A stretch of DNA of 64,000 nt from an uncultured Collinsella sp. (GTDB lineage Bacteria > Actinomycetota > Coriobacteriia > Coriobacteriales > Coriobacteriaceae), in the NCBI GenBank assembly GCA_934630375.1, contig CAKTVQ010000002.1, positions 62,001 to 126,000 on the forward strand. Reading direction: 5' to 3'. Made by a program: the position numbers and the translations under genes. Numbering within the stretch: the first letter of the stretch is position 1; every line of letters begins with the position of its first letter. Shown in pieces: positions 49,709 through 57,802 of this stretch. The notes under the pieces were generated by a model, which was given only the letters and a program-made list of their open reading frames with translations, searched no databases and was not told the DNA's origin.

Positions 49709-49775
49709 AGTTGCGGTGAAATACGGACTAAACTGGCCCATAACCGGCCAAAACAGACCGTATTCCACCGCAACT
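49709..49775. repeat. Palindrome family B, copy 2
   Basis: Arms AGTTGCGGTGAAATACGG and CCGTATTCCACCGCAACT pair at 17 of 18 positions, with an inner TGGCC/GGCCA stem. It shares its core with 28722-28790. Confidence 0.8.
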
Positions 49776-49798
49776 TCCTTTTTGGCAGAGGAGAGTCC

Positions 49799-50608
49799 AT
49801 GCTGCAGGTCATCATTTCGCCCGCCAAGCAAATGCGCGCGGCCAGGGATGCTTTTGAAGTCCTGGGCATTCCACCTTTTGCGCACGAGACGGCTCGCCTC
49901 CACCGCGCACTGCTAGATATCGAGCGGAATGAAGGCAGCGGCGGTCTGCAGGCGCTATGGAACGTGAGTGACAAACTGCTGGGGCCTTGCCTCAACACCC
50001 TGCATGAGTTCGGGCCCATCTTGGGAAACGGCGATCTCGACAATCCCGCACTCGCCCGTCACCTCTCCCCTGCCGTCATGTCCTATCACGGCATTCAATA
50101 CCAGAGCATGGCGCCCGAGGTGATGGATTCCGCGCAGCTCGCATGGCTGCAAGACCATCTGTGGATCCTCTCGGGCCTTTACGGATGCGTACGCCCCTTT
50201 CATGCCGTCGAACCATATCGGCTGGAAATGGGCGCGAAGCTCGCCGTTGACGATGCCCGAGACCTCTACGCGTTTTGGAGCGACAAGCTCGCGCAGGTTA
50301 TCGCCCCGGCAGGCTCAAACACCACGATCGTCAACCTCGCCAGCGTAGAGTATGCCAAAGCCGTTCTGCCCCATCTCGCGGGCGACGCCACGGCCGTCAC
50401 ATGCCTTTTTGGCGAGGGTATCCGCAACGGGAAGCCCATCCAACGGTCGACCGCCAGCAAAAAGGCGCGCGGCTCCATGGTGCGGTGGATGGCAGAAAAC
50501 GAGCTCGAGGATGCAAGCGGACTTACCGCATTCAACATCGGCTATCGTCACATCCCCGAGCTTTCAGACGAAAACACCCTGGTTTTCATGAACGCGCAGG
50601 CACAATAG
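49799..50608 (+). CDS. yaaA: YaaA family protein (UPF0246, peroxide-stress type)
   Basis: The 269-residue protein begins MLQVIISPAKQM and has SYHGIQYQSM, LSGLYGCVRPFHAVEPYRLEM and FLxxKKARG-type residues near SKKARGSMVRWM. The family lowers intracellular iron and protects DNA during peroxide stress in E. coli. The ATG at 49799 has SD GAGGAGA. It follows the M18 gene and palindrome B. Confidence 0.88.
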   Translation: MLQVIISPAKQMRAARDAFEVLGIPPFAHETARLHRALLDIERNEGSGGLQALWNVSDKLLGPCLNTLHEFGPILGNGDLDNPALARHLSPAVMSYHGIQYQSMAPEVMDSAQLAWLQDHLWILSGLYGCVRPFHAVEPYRLEMGAKLAVDDARDLYAFWSDKLAQVIAPAGSNTTIVNLASVEYAKAVLPHLAGDATAVTCLFGEGIRNGKPIQRSTASKKARGSMVRWMAENELEDASGLTAFNIGYRHIPELSDENTLVFMNAQAQ

Positions 50609-50631
50609 GCCCGCCGTTTCCAACCCCCCCG

Positions 50632-51147
50632 TTACTCCGCCGAGCAATCGGCCTTTACAATCTCGCTCGTCGAGCCATCTTGGTAGGTAATCTTGACATG
50701 CTCTACCTCGGACACCTTGACGCCCGACGGGGGCTCCAGGCGCCATTCCGTCAGGGCGATATCCATCGTCGTGGGCACATCCCCTTGATCTTTGAGCTCG
50801 ACCAACAGCGTCTTAAGCGACGCATCGAAGGTCACGCGCTCGATCTCTTCACCAGGAATGGAACCACCGCTCAGCTGCAGCTGGACAAATCCATCGCGCG
50901 GATACCAATAGTCGCCCGGCGCGGCAACGGTATTGCCGCCAGAGACCTTCATCGTCATAATCGGTAGGCTATCATCAGCCTCGAACTCCCATGCAACGCC
51001 GCCGCGACCACCAAACGTCCAGATACAAAAGGCAATCACCAGCACGGCAAGCACCGCAAAACCAATCGCGACAAGGCCATGGTGCGCACGGCTTTCCTCG
51101 GCCGATACATCCCATTGCGTCTCTCGATACAGATGCTTGTCTTCCAT
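50632..51147 (-). CDS. Single-pass membrane protein of unknown function
   Basis: The 171-residue protein has a charged cytosolic N-terminus of about 25 residues, one membrane segment (LVAIGFAVLAVLVIAFCIWTF), and an outside domain of ~120 residues rich in beta-type sequence (DYWYPRDGFVQLQLSGG, MDIALTEWRLEPPSG). No family is recognised. The ATG at 51147 has SD GGGGAGG; a longer frame upstream has no support. It is convergent with yaaA and divergent from the thiC riboswitch. Confidence 0.65.
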   Translation of the reverse strand: MEDKHLYRETQWDVSAEESRAHHGLVAIGFAVLAVLVIAFCIWTFGGRGGVAWEFEADDSLPIMTMKVSGGNTVAAPGDYWYPRDGFVQLQLSGGSIPGEEIERVTFDASLKTLLVELKDQGDVPTTMDIALTEWRLEPPSGVKVSEVEHVKITYQDGSTSEIVKADCSAE

Positions 51148-51197
51148 GTTCGCCTCCCCACAGGCACGCTCGTTGGCCCAATCGTACCCATTCAGGC

Positions 51198-51203
51198 TAT
51201 ACT
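51198..51203 (+). promoter_or_regulatory. thiC promoter -10 TATACT
   Basis: TATACT about 12 nt before the first base of the riboswitch fold; the -35 is weak. Confidence 0.5.
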
Positions 51204-51216
51204 TGAGCCCATGACA

Positions 51217-51310
51217 TAACGGGGAGCTTGCAGGACAAGACGGCAGGCTGAGACTGGACGCGCCCGCCCTGACCCGCAAACCTGATATGGGTAATGCCAA
51301 CGAAGGGAGC
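51217..51310 (+). promoter_or_regulatory. TPP riboswitch (THI element)
   Basis: All conserved blocks are present in order: CGGGGAGC, GGCTGAGACTGG, GACCCGCAAACCTGATATGG, GTAATGCCAACGAAGGGAG. The last block contains the thiC SD (AAGGGAG), so ligand binding would hide it directly and lower translation. Confidence 0.95.
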
Positions 51311-51317
51311 CGTGCCA

Positions 51318-52652
51318 ATGAGCACACAGACCGAGCCCAAGCTCGTCACGCAAATCGACTTCGCCCGTGCCGGGCAGATTACGCCGCAGATGAAGGAGGT
51401 TGCCGAGCGCGAGCATCGCGACCCCGAGTACATCCGCGAGCGCGTGGCCGACGGCCGCATCGCCATCCCCGCCAACATCGTGCATATCAAAAAGGGCATG
51501 CGCGCCTTTGGTGTCGGCGAGGGTCTGTCCACCAAGGTCAACGTCAACCTAGGCATCTCGGGCGACAAGGCCGATGCCGCCGAGGAATGGAAGAAGGTCA
51601 AAATCGCCGAGGACTTTGGCGCCGACGCCATCATGGACCTTTCCAACTCGGGCAAGACGCGCCAGTTTCGCCAGCAGCTCATCGACGAGACGCCGCTCAT
51701 GGTGGGCACCGTCCCCATGTACGACGCCATCGGCTACATGGAAAAGCCGCTGGTCAAGCTGACCAGGGATGACCTGTTCGAGGTCGTGCGCGCGCACGCC
51801 GAGGACGGCGTGGACTTTATGACCATCCACTGCGGCATCAACAAGTCGGTCACCAAGACCTTTAAGGAGACCGGCCGTCTCATGAACATCGTCAGCCGCG
51901 GCGGCTCGCTGCTGTTTGGCTGGATGGAGGTCACCGGCAACGAAAACCCCTTCTACGAGTACTTTGACGAGCTGCTCGAGATTTGCCACGAGTACGACGT
52001 GACGATTTCGCTCGGCGACTCCTGCCGCCCGGGCTGCCTCTACGACTCCAACGATGCCACCGAGACCGCTGAGATGATCGAGCTGGGCAAGCTGTGCAAG
52101 CGCGCTTGGGCCGCCGGCGTCCAGGTCATGGTCGAGGGCCCGGGTCACATGGCGCTCGACGAGATCGCCGCCAACATGAAACTGCAGAAGCGCCTGTGCC
52201 ACAATGCCCCGTTCTATGTGCTCGGGCCGCTGGTGACCGATATCGGCGTGGGTTACGACCACATCACCGCCGCCATCGGCGGCGCTATCTCCGCCAGCTC
52301 CGGCGCCGACTTCCTGTGCTACGTGACGCCGGCCGAGCACTTGTGCCTGCCCAACGCCCAAGACGTGCTCGATGGCCTCATGGCCACTAAGATTGCCGCG
52401 CACGCCGCCGATATCGCCAAGAAGGTGCCGCACGCCCGCGACATGGACGACAAGATGGGCCAGGCACGCCGCAAGCTCGACTGGGACTCCATGTGGAAGT
52501 GCGCGCTCGACCCGGTCACCGGCAAGAAGCGCTACGAGGAGTCCCCCGCCGCCACCGAGGGCACCTGCACCATGTGTGGCAAGATGTGCGCCGTCCGCAC
52601 CGTCAACAAGGTGTTCGAGGGTACGACGATCGATCTCGGCATGGAGGACTAA
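51318..52652 (+). CDS. thiC: Phosphomethylpyrimidine synthase ThiC
   Basis: The 444-residue radical-SAM enzyme converts aminoimidazole ribotide to HMP phosphate. It has GDSCRPGCLYDSND, EGPGHMALDEI, CYVTPAEHLCLP and a C-terminal cysteine cluster TCTMCGKMCAVR (CxxCxxxC as counted), which holds the [4Fe-4S] cluster. It is the short form typical of clostridia and relatives. The ATG at 51318 lies 8 nt after the riboswitch. Confidence 0.95.
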   Translation: MSTQTEPKLVTQIDFARAGQITPQMKEVAEREHRDPEYIRERVADGRIAIPANIVHIKKGMRAFGVGEGLSTKVNVNLGISGDKADAAEEWKKVKIAEDFGADAIMDLSNSGKTRQFRQQLIDETPLMVGTVPMYDAIGYMEKPLVKLTRDDLFEVVRAHAEDGVDFMTIHCGINKSVTKTFKETGRLMNIVSRGGSLLFGWMEVTGNENPFYEYFDELLEICHEYDVTISLGDSCRPGCLYDSNDATETAEMIELGKLCKRAWAAGVQVMVEGPGHMALDEIAANMKLQKRLCHNAPFYVLGPLVTDIGVGYDHITAAIGGAISASSGADFLCYVTPAEHLCLPNAQDVLDGLMATKIAAHAADIAKKVPHARDMDDKMGQARRKLDWDSMWKCALDPVTGKKRYEESPAATEGTCTMCGKMCAVRTVNKVFEGTTIDLGMED

Positions 52653-52744
52653 CTCGTCACCGGAGCCACAATCGGTAACATGGTGTTCGTCAATTGTTGA
52701 CGTGTGAACATTTGCTTACATTTGCGTAAAGATTGCATCGCCCG

Positions 52745-52780
52745 CCCGGGTTCGACATAGAGTCGGCCCGGGCATCTTTA
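52745..52780 (+). terminator. thiC terminator
   Basis: A CCGGGxTCGAC/GTCGxCCCGG stem followed by CATCTTTAT. Its tail overlaps a TATAAT (52779-52784) that may be the -10 of thiD. Confidence 0.6.
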
Positions 52781-52830
52781 TAATGCTGGCTTAAAGACCC
52801 ATTTGATTCCGACCGAACAAGGGAGCAAAC

Positions 52831-53661
52831 ATGGATCGCAGTAAGGTACCTGCCGTTCTATCCATCGCAGGATCCGATTCCAGCGGTGGCGCCGGCATTC
52901 AGGCCGACATCAAGACCATCACGGCGCACCGCCTGTATGCCGAGACGGCCATCACCGCCATCACCGCACAAAACACGCTCGGTGTCACCGCCGTGCAGAA
53001 TATCTCCCCTGATATCGTCGCTGCGCAGATCGACGCCGTATTTGACGATATCCGCCCCAGCGCCGTCAAGATCGGCATGGTTTCCTCTGCCGAGATTATC
53101 GAGGTTATCGCCGACCGCCTGAGCGCCTGGAACGCGACAAACGTGGTAGTCGACCCCGTCATGGTAGCCACCTCGGGCGCACGGCTGATTGCCGAAGATG
53201 CCGCCGAGGCGCTCACCCGTCGCCTGTTCCCACTAGCAACCGTCATCACGCCCAATATTCCCGAGGCCATGGCCCTGCTCGACTACGAGGTCGACTCCGA
53301 GCGCACACAGCAAAATGCTGCCATGCTCCTCACCCGCCGCTTTGGTTGCGCATCCCTCGTTAAGGGTGGGCATCTTGTCAACGAGGCCAACGATGTATTG
53401 GCCGAACCCGCGCCACTTGATGACGAGGGCAACCATCTGGGCGATCCGCTCACCACGTGGTTCCGCCACAAGCGCATCGAGACCGACAACACGCACGGCA
53501 CCGGCTGCACGCTCTCGTCCGCCATCGCCTGCGCGCTGGCCCAGGGCATGGATCTTGCCGACGCCGTCAACGCCGGTAAGGCCTACCTAACCGGCGCTCT
53601 CGCCGCCGGCTTTGACATGGGCAAAGGCTCCGGCCCCGTCAACCACATGTGGCAATATTAA
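52831..53661 (+). CDS. thiD: Hydroxymethylpyrimidine (phosphate) kinase ThiD
   Basis: The 276-residue ribokinase-fold protein has SIAGSDSSGGAGIQADIKT, VVVDPVMVATSG, VITPNIPEA and the catalytic DNTHGTGCTLSSAIA. It phosphorylates HMP-P to HMP-PP for thiamine. The SD AAGGGAG lies 6 nt before the ATG. It follows thiC by 178 nt, with a terminator between them, so it may be transcribed separately. Confidence 0.93.
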   Translation: MDRSKVPAVLSIAGSDSSGGAGIQADIKTITAHRLYAETAITAITAQNTLGVTAVQNISPDIVAAQIDAVFDDIRPSAVKIGMVSSAEIIEVIADRLSAWNATNVVVDPVMVATSGARLIAEDAAEALTRRLFPLATVITPNIPEAMALLDYEVDSERTQQNAAMLLTRRFGCASLVKGGHLVNEANDVLAEPAPLDDEGNHLGDPLTTWFRHKRIETDNTHGTGCTLSSAIACALAQGMDLADAVNAGKAYLTGALAAGFDMGKGSGPVNHMWQY

Positions 53662-53673
53662 GATTCGCAGCCC

Positions 53674-53716
53674 AAAACCGCCGCAAAGGGGACAGGCACC
53701 TTTGCGGCGGTTTTTC
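53674..53716 (+). terminator. thiD terminator; palindrome family D, copy 1
   Basis: CCGCCGCAAAGG and CCTTTGCGGCGG flank GGACAGGCA and are followed by TTTTT. The same core recurs at 54370-54408 in the opposite orientation. Confidence 0.85.
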
Positions 53717-53727
53717 CTTTTTGACGT

Positions 53728-54339
53728 CTAGTCGTCGGCGAGTTGAATTCCCAACAAACCTGAGAGTGCCAGCGCCTGCTCGGCATTGACCGTCAGGCCC
53801 CGCAGCTCACGGTAGTCGCCCGAGATGACAGGGGCCGCGAACGCGCATCGCGATACATCCACGCCGGAAAGCGGCGTCTTGAACACATCGATTCGCGTCA
53901 GGTCGCAGCCGTCCAGGCGCAATTGCCCCAGCTTTGCCCCCTGGAGTGCGGCCTCGGTCAAACGCGTGTCACGCGCAGCCATGGGGCCAATGCGTCCCTC
54001 CGAAAGGTTCGCATAGCTCAAATCGCACGATCCAAACGACACGCTCGACAGGCGCGCCTTGAGCAAGTTGAGTCCCGGTGCCGAGCAGTCAACGAAGTCG
54101 CAGCGGCTGAGCCAGCAGCCTTCCATGTTGCAGCGGATAAAGCGGCAACCGCGAAACACCACGTCGCGAAACGTCGAGCCGCTCCAGTCAACGCTATCGA
54201 ACTCGCAAGATCGAAACACAACGCCATCGAAGGTCGCGCCGTTCGCCACGTCATAGGCAAGATCCAAATCCTCAAAAGCGGTATTGGAGACGAGCTCATC
54301 GCCCTCGGCAAAGAGGTCGATGAGCTCGTCCATGCCCAT
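53728..54339 (-). CDS. Pentapeptide-repeat protein
   Basis: The 203-residue protein has about 20 A(D/N)LxX-like five-residue repeats from about residue 25 to 175 (FRSCEFDSVDWSGSTF, CDFVDCSAPGLNL, CDLSYANLSEG, AALQGAKLGQL). They form a right-handed beta helix. Functions vary from gyrase protection to unknown; nothing indicates which applies here. The ATG at 54339 is the best start although its SD (GGATTGG) is weak. The gene is bracketed by the two family D palindromes. Confidence 0.75.
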   Translation of the reverse strand: MGMDELIDLFAEGDELVSNTAFEDLDLAYDVANGATFDGVVFRSCEFDSVDWSGSTFRDVVFRGCRFIRCNMEGCWLSRCDFVDCSAPGLNLLKARLSSVSFGSCDLSYANLSEGRIGPMAARDTRLTEAALQGAKLGQLRLDGCDLTRIDVFKTPLSGVDVSRCAFAAPVISGDYRELRGLTVNAEQALALSGLLGIQLADD

Positions 54340-54369
54340 ATGGCAGCCAATCCGTTCGTTTACCCGGGC

Positions 54370-54408
54370 AAAACCACAGCAAAGGCACCTGTCCCCTTTG
54401 CGGTGGCT
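54370..54408 (-). terminator. SGNH-hydrolase terminator; palindrome family D, copy 2
   Basis: On the minus strand CCACCGCAAAGG and CCTTTGCTGTGG flank GGACAGGTG and are followed by TTTTG, immediately downstream of the SGNH gene. Confidence 0.75.
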
Positions 54409-54418
54409 TGGGGCCGTG

Positions 54419-55078
54419 CTACTCACCGAGTATCTCTTTGAGCTTGGCTGCCACGGCGTGACCCAGGCTCTCGTGGCTTTCGGGCATCATATGCAGATAG
54501 TCGATATCGCCCGGCTCGGCAAACTCCGTTGCATTCAAAAAGTCGCAGCCAAACTGCTCGGCCACGTGCGCATAGTACTCGCCAAAATGCTCAGATGCCT
54601 CAACGGAATGCTCGTCAAAGTCGGTCATATACACATCGGCGATCTGCGGCTTGATCTTGATAGGAGCCATCAGCAGGATGCGCGGGCAAGGCGCAGCGTC
54701 GGTCCACGGAAACGCGCGGACGGCGCGAATCAGCGCCATGGCGCCACGGGCGATATCGGAAGCTGTCACGTTAAAGACCGTCTTGCAATCGTTAGTTCCC
54801 AGCATAATAACGATCGCATCCAGCGGCTTATGAGCCTCGAGCAGCATCGGCAGCGCGCGGATGCCGTTAAGATTGGTGTCCAGATGGCACATATCGTCGC
54901 GTACCGTCGTGCGGCCGTTGAGGCCTTCTTCAATTACATGCCAGCCCTCGCCTAAGTCACGTTGGGCCACGCCGCACCAGCGCACATCCTGCGCATAGCG
55001 CACCGCGGTGCCATCGCGCATACCAGCCGGATCATAGCCATAGGTGTTGCTGTCACCAAAGCACAGAACGTTTTTCAT
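54419..55078 (-). CDS. SGNH/GDSL hydrolase (arylesterase-like)
   Basis: The 219-residue protein has block I CFGDSNTYGYDP (nucleophile Ser), block II NGRTT, block III MLGTNDCKTVF and block V DYLHMMPESH (Asp/His). The closest type is the cytosolic arylesterase/acetyl-hydrolase group. It hydrolyses an ester of unknown identity. The ATG at 55078 with SD GGGGAG gives MKNVLCFGDS. Confidence 0.85.
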   Translation of the reverse strand: MKNVLCFGDSNTYGYDPAGMRDGTAVRYAQDVRWCGVAQRDLGEGWHVIEEGLNGRTTVRDDMCHLDTNLNGIRALPMLLEAHKPLDAIVIMLGTNDCKTVFNVTASDIARGAMALIRAVRAFPWTDAAPCPRILLMAPIKIKPQIADVYMTDFDEHSVEASEHFGEYYAHVAEQFGCDFLNATEFAEPGDIDYLHMMPESHESLGHAVAAKLKEILGE

Positions 55079-55157
55079 CGTAAGCTCCCCACTCAATAAA
55101 AAGCCGACAGGAGCAGTTCCTCCCGCCGGCTTGGCATGTCACATCGCGCGCGTCGCC

Positions 55158-56294
55158 CTACAGGTACTTGCGCCAGTCGTCGTCATCCTCTTCGTCCTCA
55201 GCCGCGGCCTGAGCCTGCTCGGCAGCACGGGCAGCCGCGGCGCGGGCGGCAACCTGAGCATAGGACTCCTCATTGCGCTCCGGGAAGTTCGCCAGCACGT
55301 GCTCGAACTTGGCAAAATCCTCATCCCAGCGCGTAGAGGGCACGGCGAAGAAGACCTGCTTGACCTTAAAATCGCCTGATGCGAGCTCCTCGCGGAAGAG
55401 CTCTGCCACGGCCTCGGCGTCGAAGCCATTGTTGTCGCAGCCCCAAGCGCCCAGCACGAGCTTCTCGCGACCCAGCTCATCGCAGATGGCAAGGACAAAG
55501 CGGATACGATCGCACAGCGCGTCCAGCAGGGCATCGTCGCTCACGCGGTACTCCTGGCGAGCACGCTTGACGTTGGGCGCGGCCGCCACGATCACATCGG
55601 CGTATGCATGCACGTGGTTGCGGTCGAAGCGCACGGCGGGCACCACCAGTGCGCGGTTGCGGTAGAGCTCGCAGTTGATATTTCGACGGCGGTTCTCGCC
55701 GTACCATTTACGCTGCTTATCGAGCACGTTGTACAGATACGAATCGGCGCAGAGCGTGGCCTCCTGACCCAGATAGCCCTGGATGTAGCCGCCGCCCGGG
55801 TTGGTGAACGAGGCAAAGGCGAGCACGGCCATGTCGCAGAACTGCGCATAGCCGCGACCATTATCGAGGATGGCCTGCGTGGCGGAAGCGTCGAGCACGG
55901 TGACCTCGGGCAGGACCGGAGCGGACTCCTCGGCAGGCGCAGGCTCGGCTTCGGCGACTTTCTCGGCAGGCGCAGGCTCGGTCTCAACCGCAGCTTCGAC
56001 CTCGGCGGCGTCGACCTCAACGGCCTCAGCGGCCTCAACCTCCACAGCCTCGGCAACCGCTTCCTCAGCAGCCGCAGCCGCCTGGACCTTGGCCTTCATC
56101 GCCGCGACAAAGCCGGCAGGCATACCGTCGAACTCACGCACACCGGCAAGCGAGCGCTCGATATCCTTGGCGCAAGCCTCGGACACGGCCGCCACATGAC
56201 GCTCGGCGGCCTTAGCGCGAGCCTCACGCTTGGGGTTCGGCTGTCCCGCGCGGTTGGGCCTGCGGTTACGGTTCCTGTTGTCGACGTCTGCCAT
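55158..56294 (-). CDS. TIGR02452/bacterial PARG-like macrodomain protein with altered catalytic motif
   Basis: The 378-residue protein has a basic N-terminus (RNRNRRPNRAGQPNPKR). An Ala/Glu-rich low-complexity region follows (about 70-125, EVEAAEAVEVDAAEVEAA). A PARG-type macrodomain comes next, with LAFASFTNPGGGYIQGYLG-QEA-TLCADSYLYN and LGAWGCDNNGFDAEAVA. The family removes poly- or mono-ADP-ribose using the second Glu of a GGG-x7-QEE motif. Here it reads QEA, so hydrolase activity may be lost. A charged tail EDEEDDDDWRKYL ends the protein. The SD is GAAAGG. Confidence 0.75.
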   Translation of the reverse strand: MADVDNRNRNRRPNRAGQPNPKREARAKAAERHVAAVSEACAKDIERSLAGVREFDGMPAGFVAAMKAKVQAAAAAEEAVAEAVEVEAAEAVEVDAAEVEAAVETEPAPAEKVAEAEPAPAEESAPVLPEVTVLDASATQAILDNGRGYAQFCDMAVLAFASFTNPGGGYIQGYLGQEATLCADSYLYNVLDKQRKWYGENRRRNINCELYRNRALVVPAVRFDRNHVHAYADVIVAAAPNVKRARQEYRVSDDALLDALCDRIRFVLAICDELGREKLVLGAWGCDNNGFDAEAVAELFREELASGDFKVKQVFFAVPSTRWDEDFAKFEHVLANFPERNEESYAQVAARAAAARAAEQAQAAAEDEEDDDDWRKYL

Positions 56295-56360
56295 AAGTGG
56301 TCACCTTTCCTGTCGCTGCCGCTATCGGCTTTTCCCATCCATGATACCCCGCCGCGCATT

Positions 56361-56388
56361 AAAAAGGCGGCCCCGAAGGACCGCCTTT
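56361..56388 (-). terminator. Terminator after the Bax-inhibitor-1 gene
   Basis: An AAGGCGG/CCGCCTT stem followed on the minus strand by TTTAA. Confidence 0.75.
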
Positions 56389-56434
56389 CGCATCGTTTTA
56401 CCGTGTCCGACAAGAAACGCCGCAATGCACCGAA

Positions 56435-57130
56435 CTAGTCGCGACGACCGAGGATGTTCAGAATGCGCAGGAACACGTTGATGATGTCCACGAACAGGTT
56501 GGACGCCATGAGCACCGCATTGGGCAGCGTGGGCGGCACCGTCGTGGCAACATAGGTGTCGTAGCCAATAAAGCCGGCGAACACCACGATCACGATCAAG
56601 TCGGTGATGGTCTGCGAGACGCCCATGAACATGAGCACGATCTCGACCAGGATGGTGGCAAGCAGAATGCCAAAGCCAATGCCATATACGCGACGGAAGA
56701 ACTTGGGGAACGTTACGCCCAGCGCGCCAAAGACAAAGGTGATGGCAGCCGTGGCGATAAAGGCGGTGTTGATGGTGGGCAGGTCGTAGTTGGCAAGGCC
56801 AAACGACGCCGTCAGGCCAAAGGTGCTCGCAAAGACCACGTAGCCCACAAGGGACAGGCCCACCGACTGCTTGCTGGCGGCAGCCGACATCATAACGATG
56901 CCGACAATGGTCAGGATAAAGGAGCCGAAGACCAGCGGCAGAGCGGCGCCGCTCATCATCATGCGCGCAAACGCCATGGTGCTCGTGAAGTAGGCGCCGG
57001 CACCCATGGCGCAAAAGCCCAGGAAGATGAGGGCGGACATGGCAAGGTTGTACGCACGCGGCGACATCTCCTTAGCGCGGCTTGCACCGGTCTCGATGGG
57101 ACCGTTCTGGTAGCCCTGGATATCGTTCAT
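56435..57130 (-). CDS. Bax inhibitor-1 / YccA family membrane protein
   Basis: The 231-residue protein has seven hydrophobic segments and the BI-1 features SALIFLGFCAMGAGAYF, IVVFAGFIGYDTYVA and the C-terminal LFVDIINVFLRILNILGRRD. The family includes pH-sensitive calcium-leak proteins and the protease modulator YccA; the role here is unknown. The ATG at 57130 with SD AAAGGA gives MNDIQGYQNG. Confidence 0.88.
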   Translation of the reverse strand: MNDIQGYQNGPIETGASRAKEMSPRAYNLAMSALIFLGFCAMGAGAYFTSTMAFARMMMSGAALPLVFGSFILTIVGIVMMSAAASKQSVGLSLVGYVVFASTFGLTASFGLANYDLPTINTAFIATAAITFVFGALGVTFPKFFRRVYGIGFGILLATILVEIVLMFMGVSQTITDLIVIVVFAGFIGYDTYVATTVPPTLPNAVLMASNLFVDIINVFLRILNILGRRD

Positions 57131-57213
57131 ACTTCGTCCTTTCAAATAGCGCCGCGAAAGGCGGCGCGGCAGATGACAAGATTCCTGTCATTGTACCCGA
57201 ACGCCATGCACTC

Positions 57214-57552
57214 TTACTTACGGCGCTCACCCTCGAGCGTGCGGTCGAACGCCCACACCCACCAACGCATCACGTGCGTCTGCGAGCCATCCGGCCGTTC
57301 GCGCGCCTGGTCCTCCAGATACAGCTCGGTCGCATGTCCGCCAAAACGAACCTTATAGGTTGCCGTACGGATGCCATGGACCGTCAGGCCAAAGCCTGTG
57401 GACGAGACGATCTCGTCAATCGTAAAACAGCGTCCGTCGACCCAGCAGACGGTGACCGGCACAACTTGTCCGCCCGCGAGGATGCGAGCCACAACGTCCA
57501 CATACTGCTTGTGCACGCGCCGAGTTTTGCCATCTGTCTGTCGATATTCCAT
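57214..57552 (-). CDS. Hypothetical protein, possibly DUF6504-like
   Basis: The ~112-residue protein reads RVHKQYVDVVARILAGG, then VTVCWVDGRCFTIDEIVS, and ends RWWVWAFDRTLEGERRK. The pattern of a beta-strand domain with late tryptophans resembles small actinobacterial DUF6504 proteins, but I am not certain. The start is uncertain: ATGs at 57552 and 57573 both lack a clear SD. It lies alone between the BI-1 gene and pit. Confidence 0.55.
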   Translation of the reverse strand: MEYRQTDGKTRRVHKQYVDVVARILAGGQVVPVTVCWVDGRCFTIDEIVSSTGFGLTVHGIRTATYKVRFGGHATELYLEDQARERPDGSQTHVMRWWVWAFDRTLEGERRK

Positions 57553-57802
57553 GCCATCTATTATCGAACGCATGTTTGCATATTGTAAAGCGAACAGACT
57601 GTGGTTTTGGAGTGTCGGGGCGCACGCGCATGTCCTCATGACGTGTTAGCAAAAAGAACACCCGCGGTCAACAGGGCTAATACTCAATTTTAGTGCTAAA
57701 AAATTCACTTCTCCCATCAGAACTCGGTAAAGAAACCCGCAGGAGGTGATACGATTTATCATGTTTTTGTAACGTGTCTGCAAACTTCGAGAAAGCCCAT
57801 AT

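Noticed and set aside
48262-50043. 593-codon minus-strand open frame
   Set aside because: Antisense to the M18 aminopeptidase, whose metal motifs are clear.
52745-52775. tRNA-like GGTTCGA string
   Set aside because: No cloverleaf can be built around it; it is the stem of the thiC terminator.
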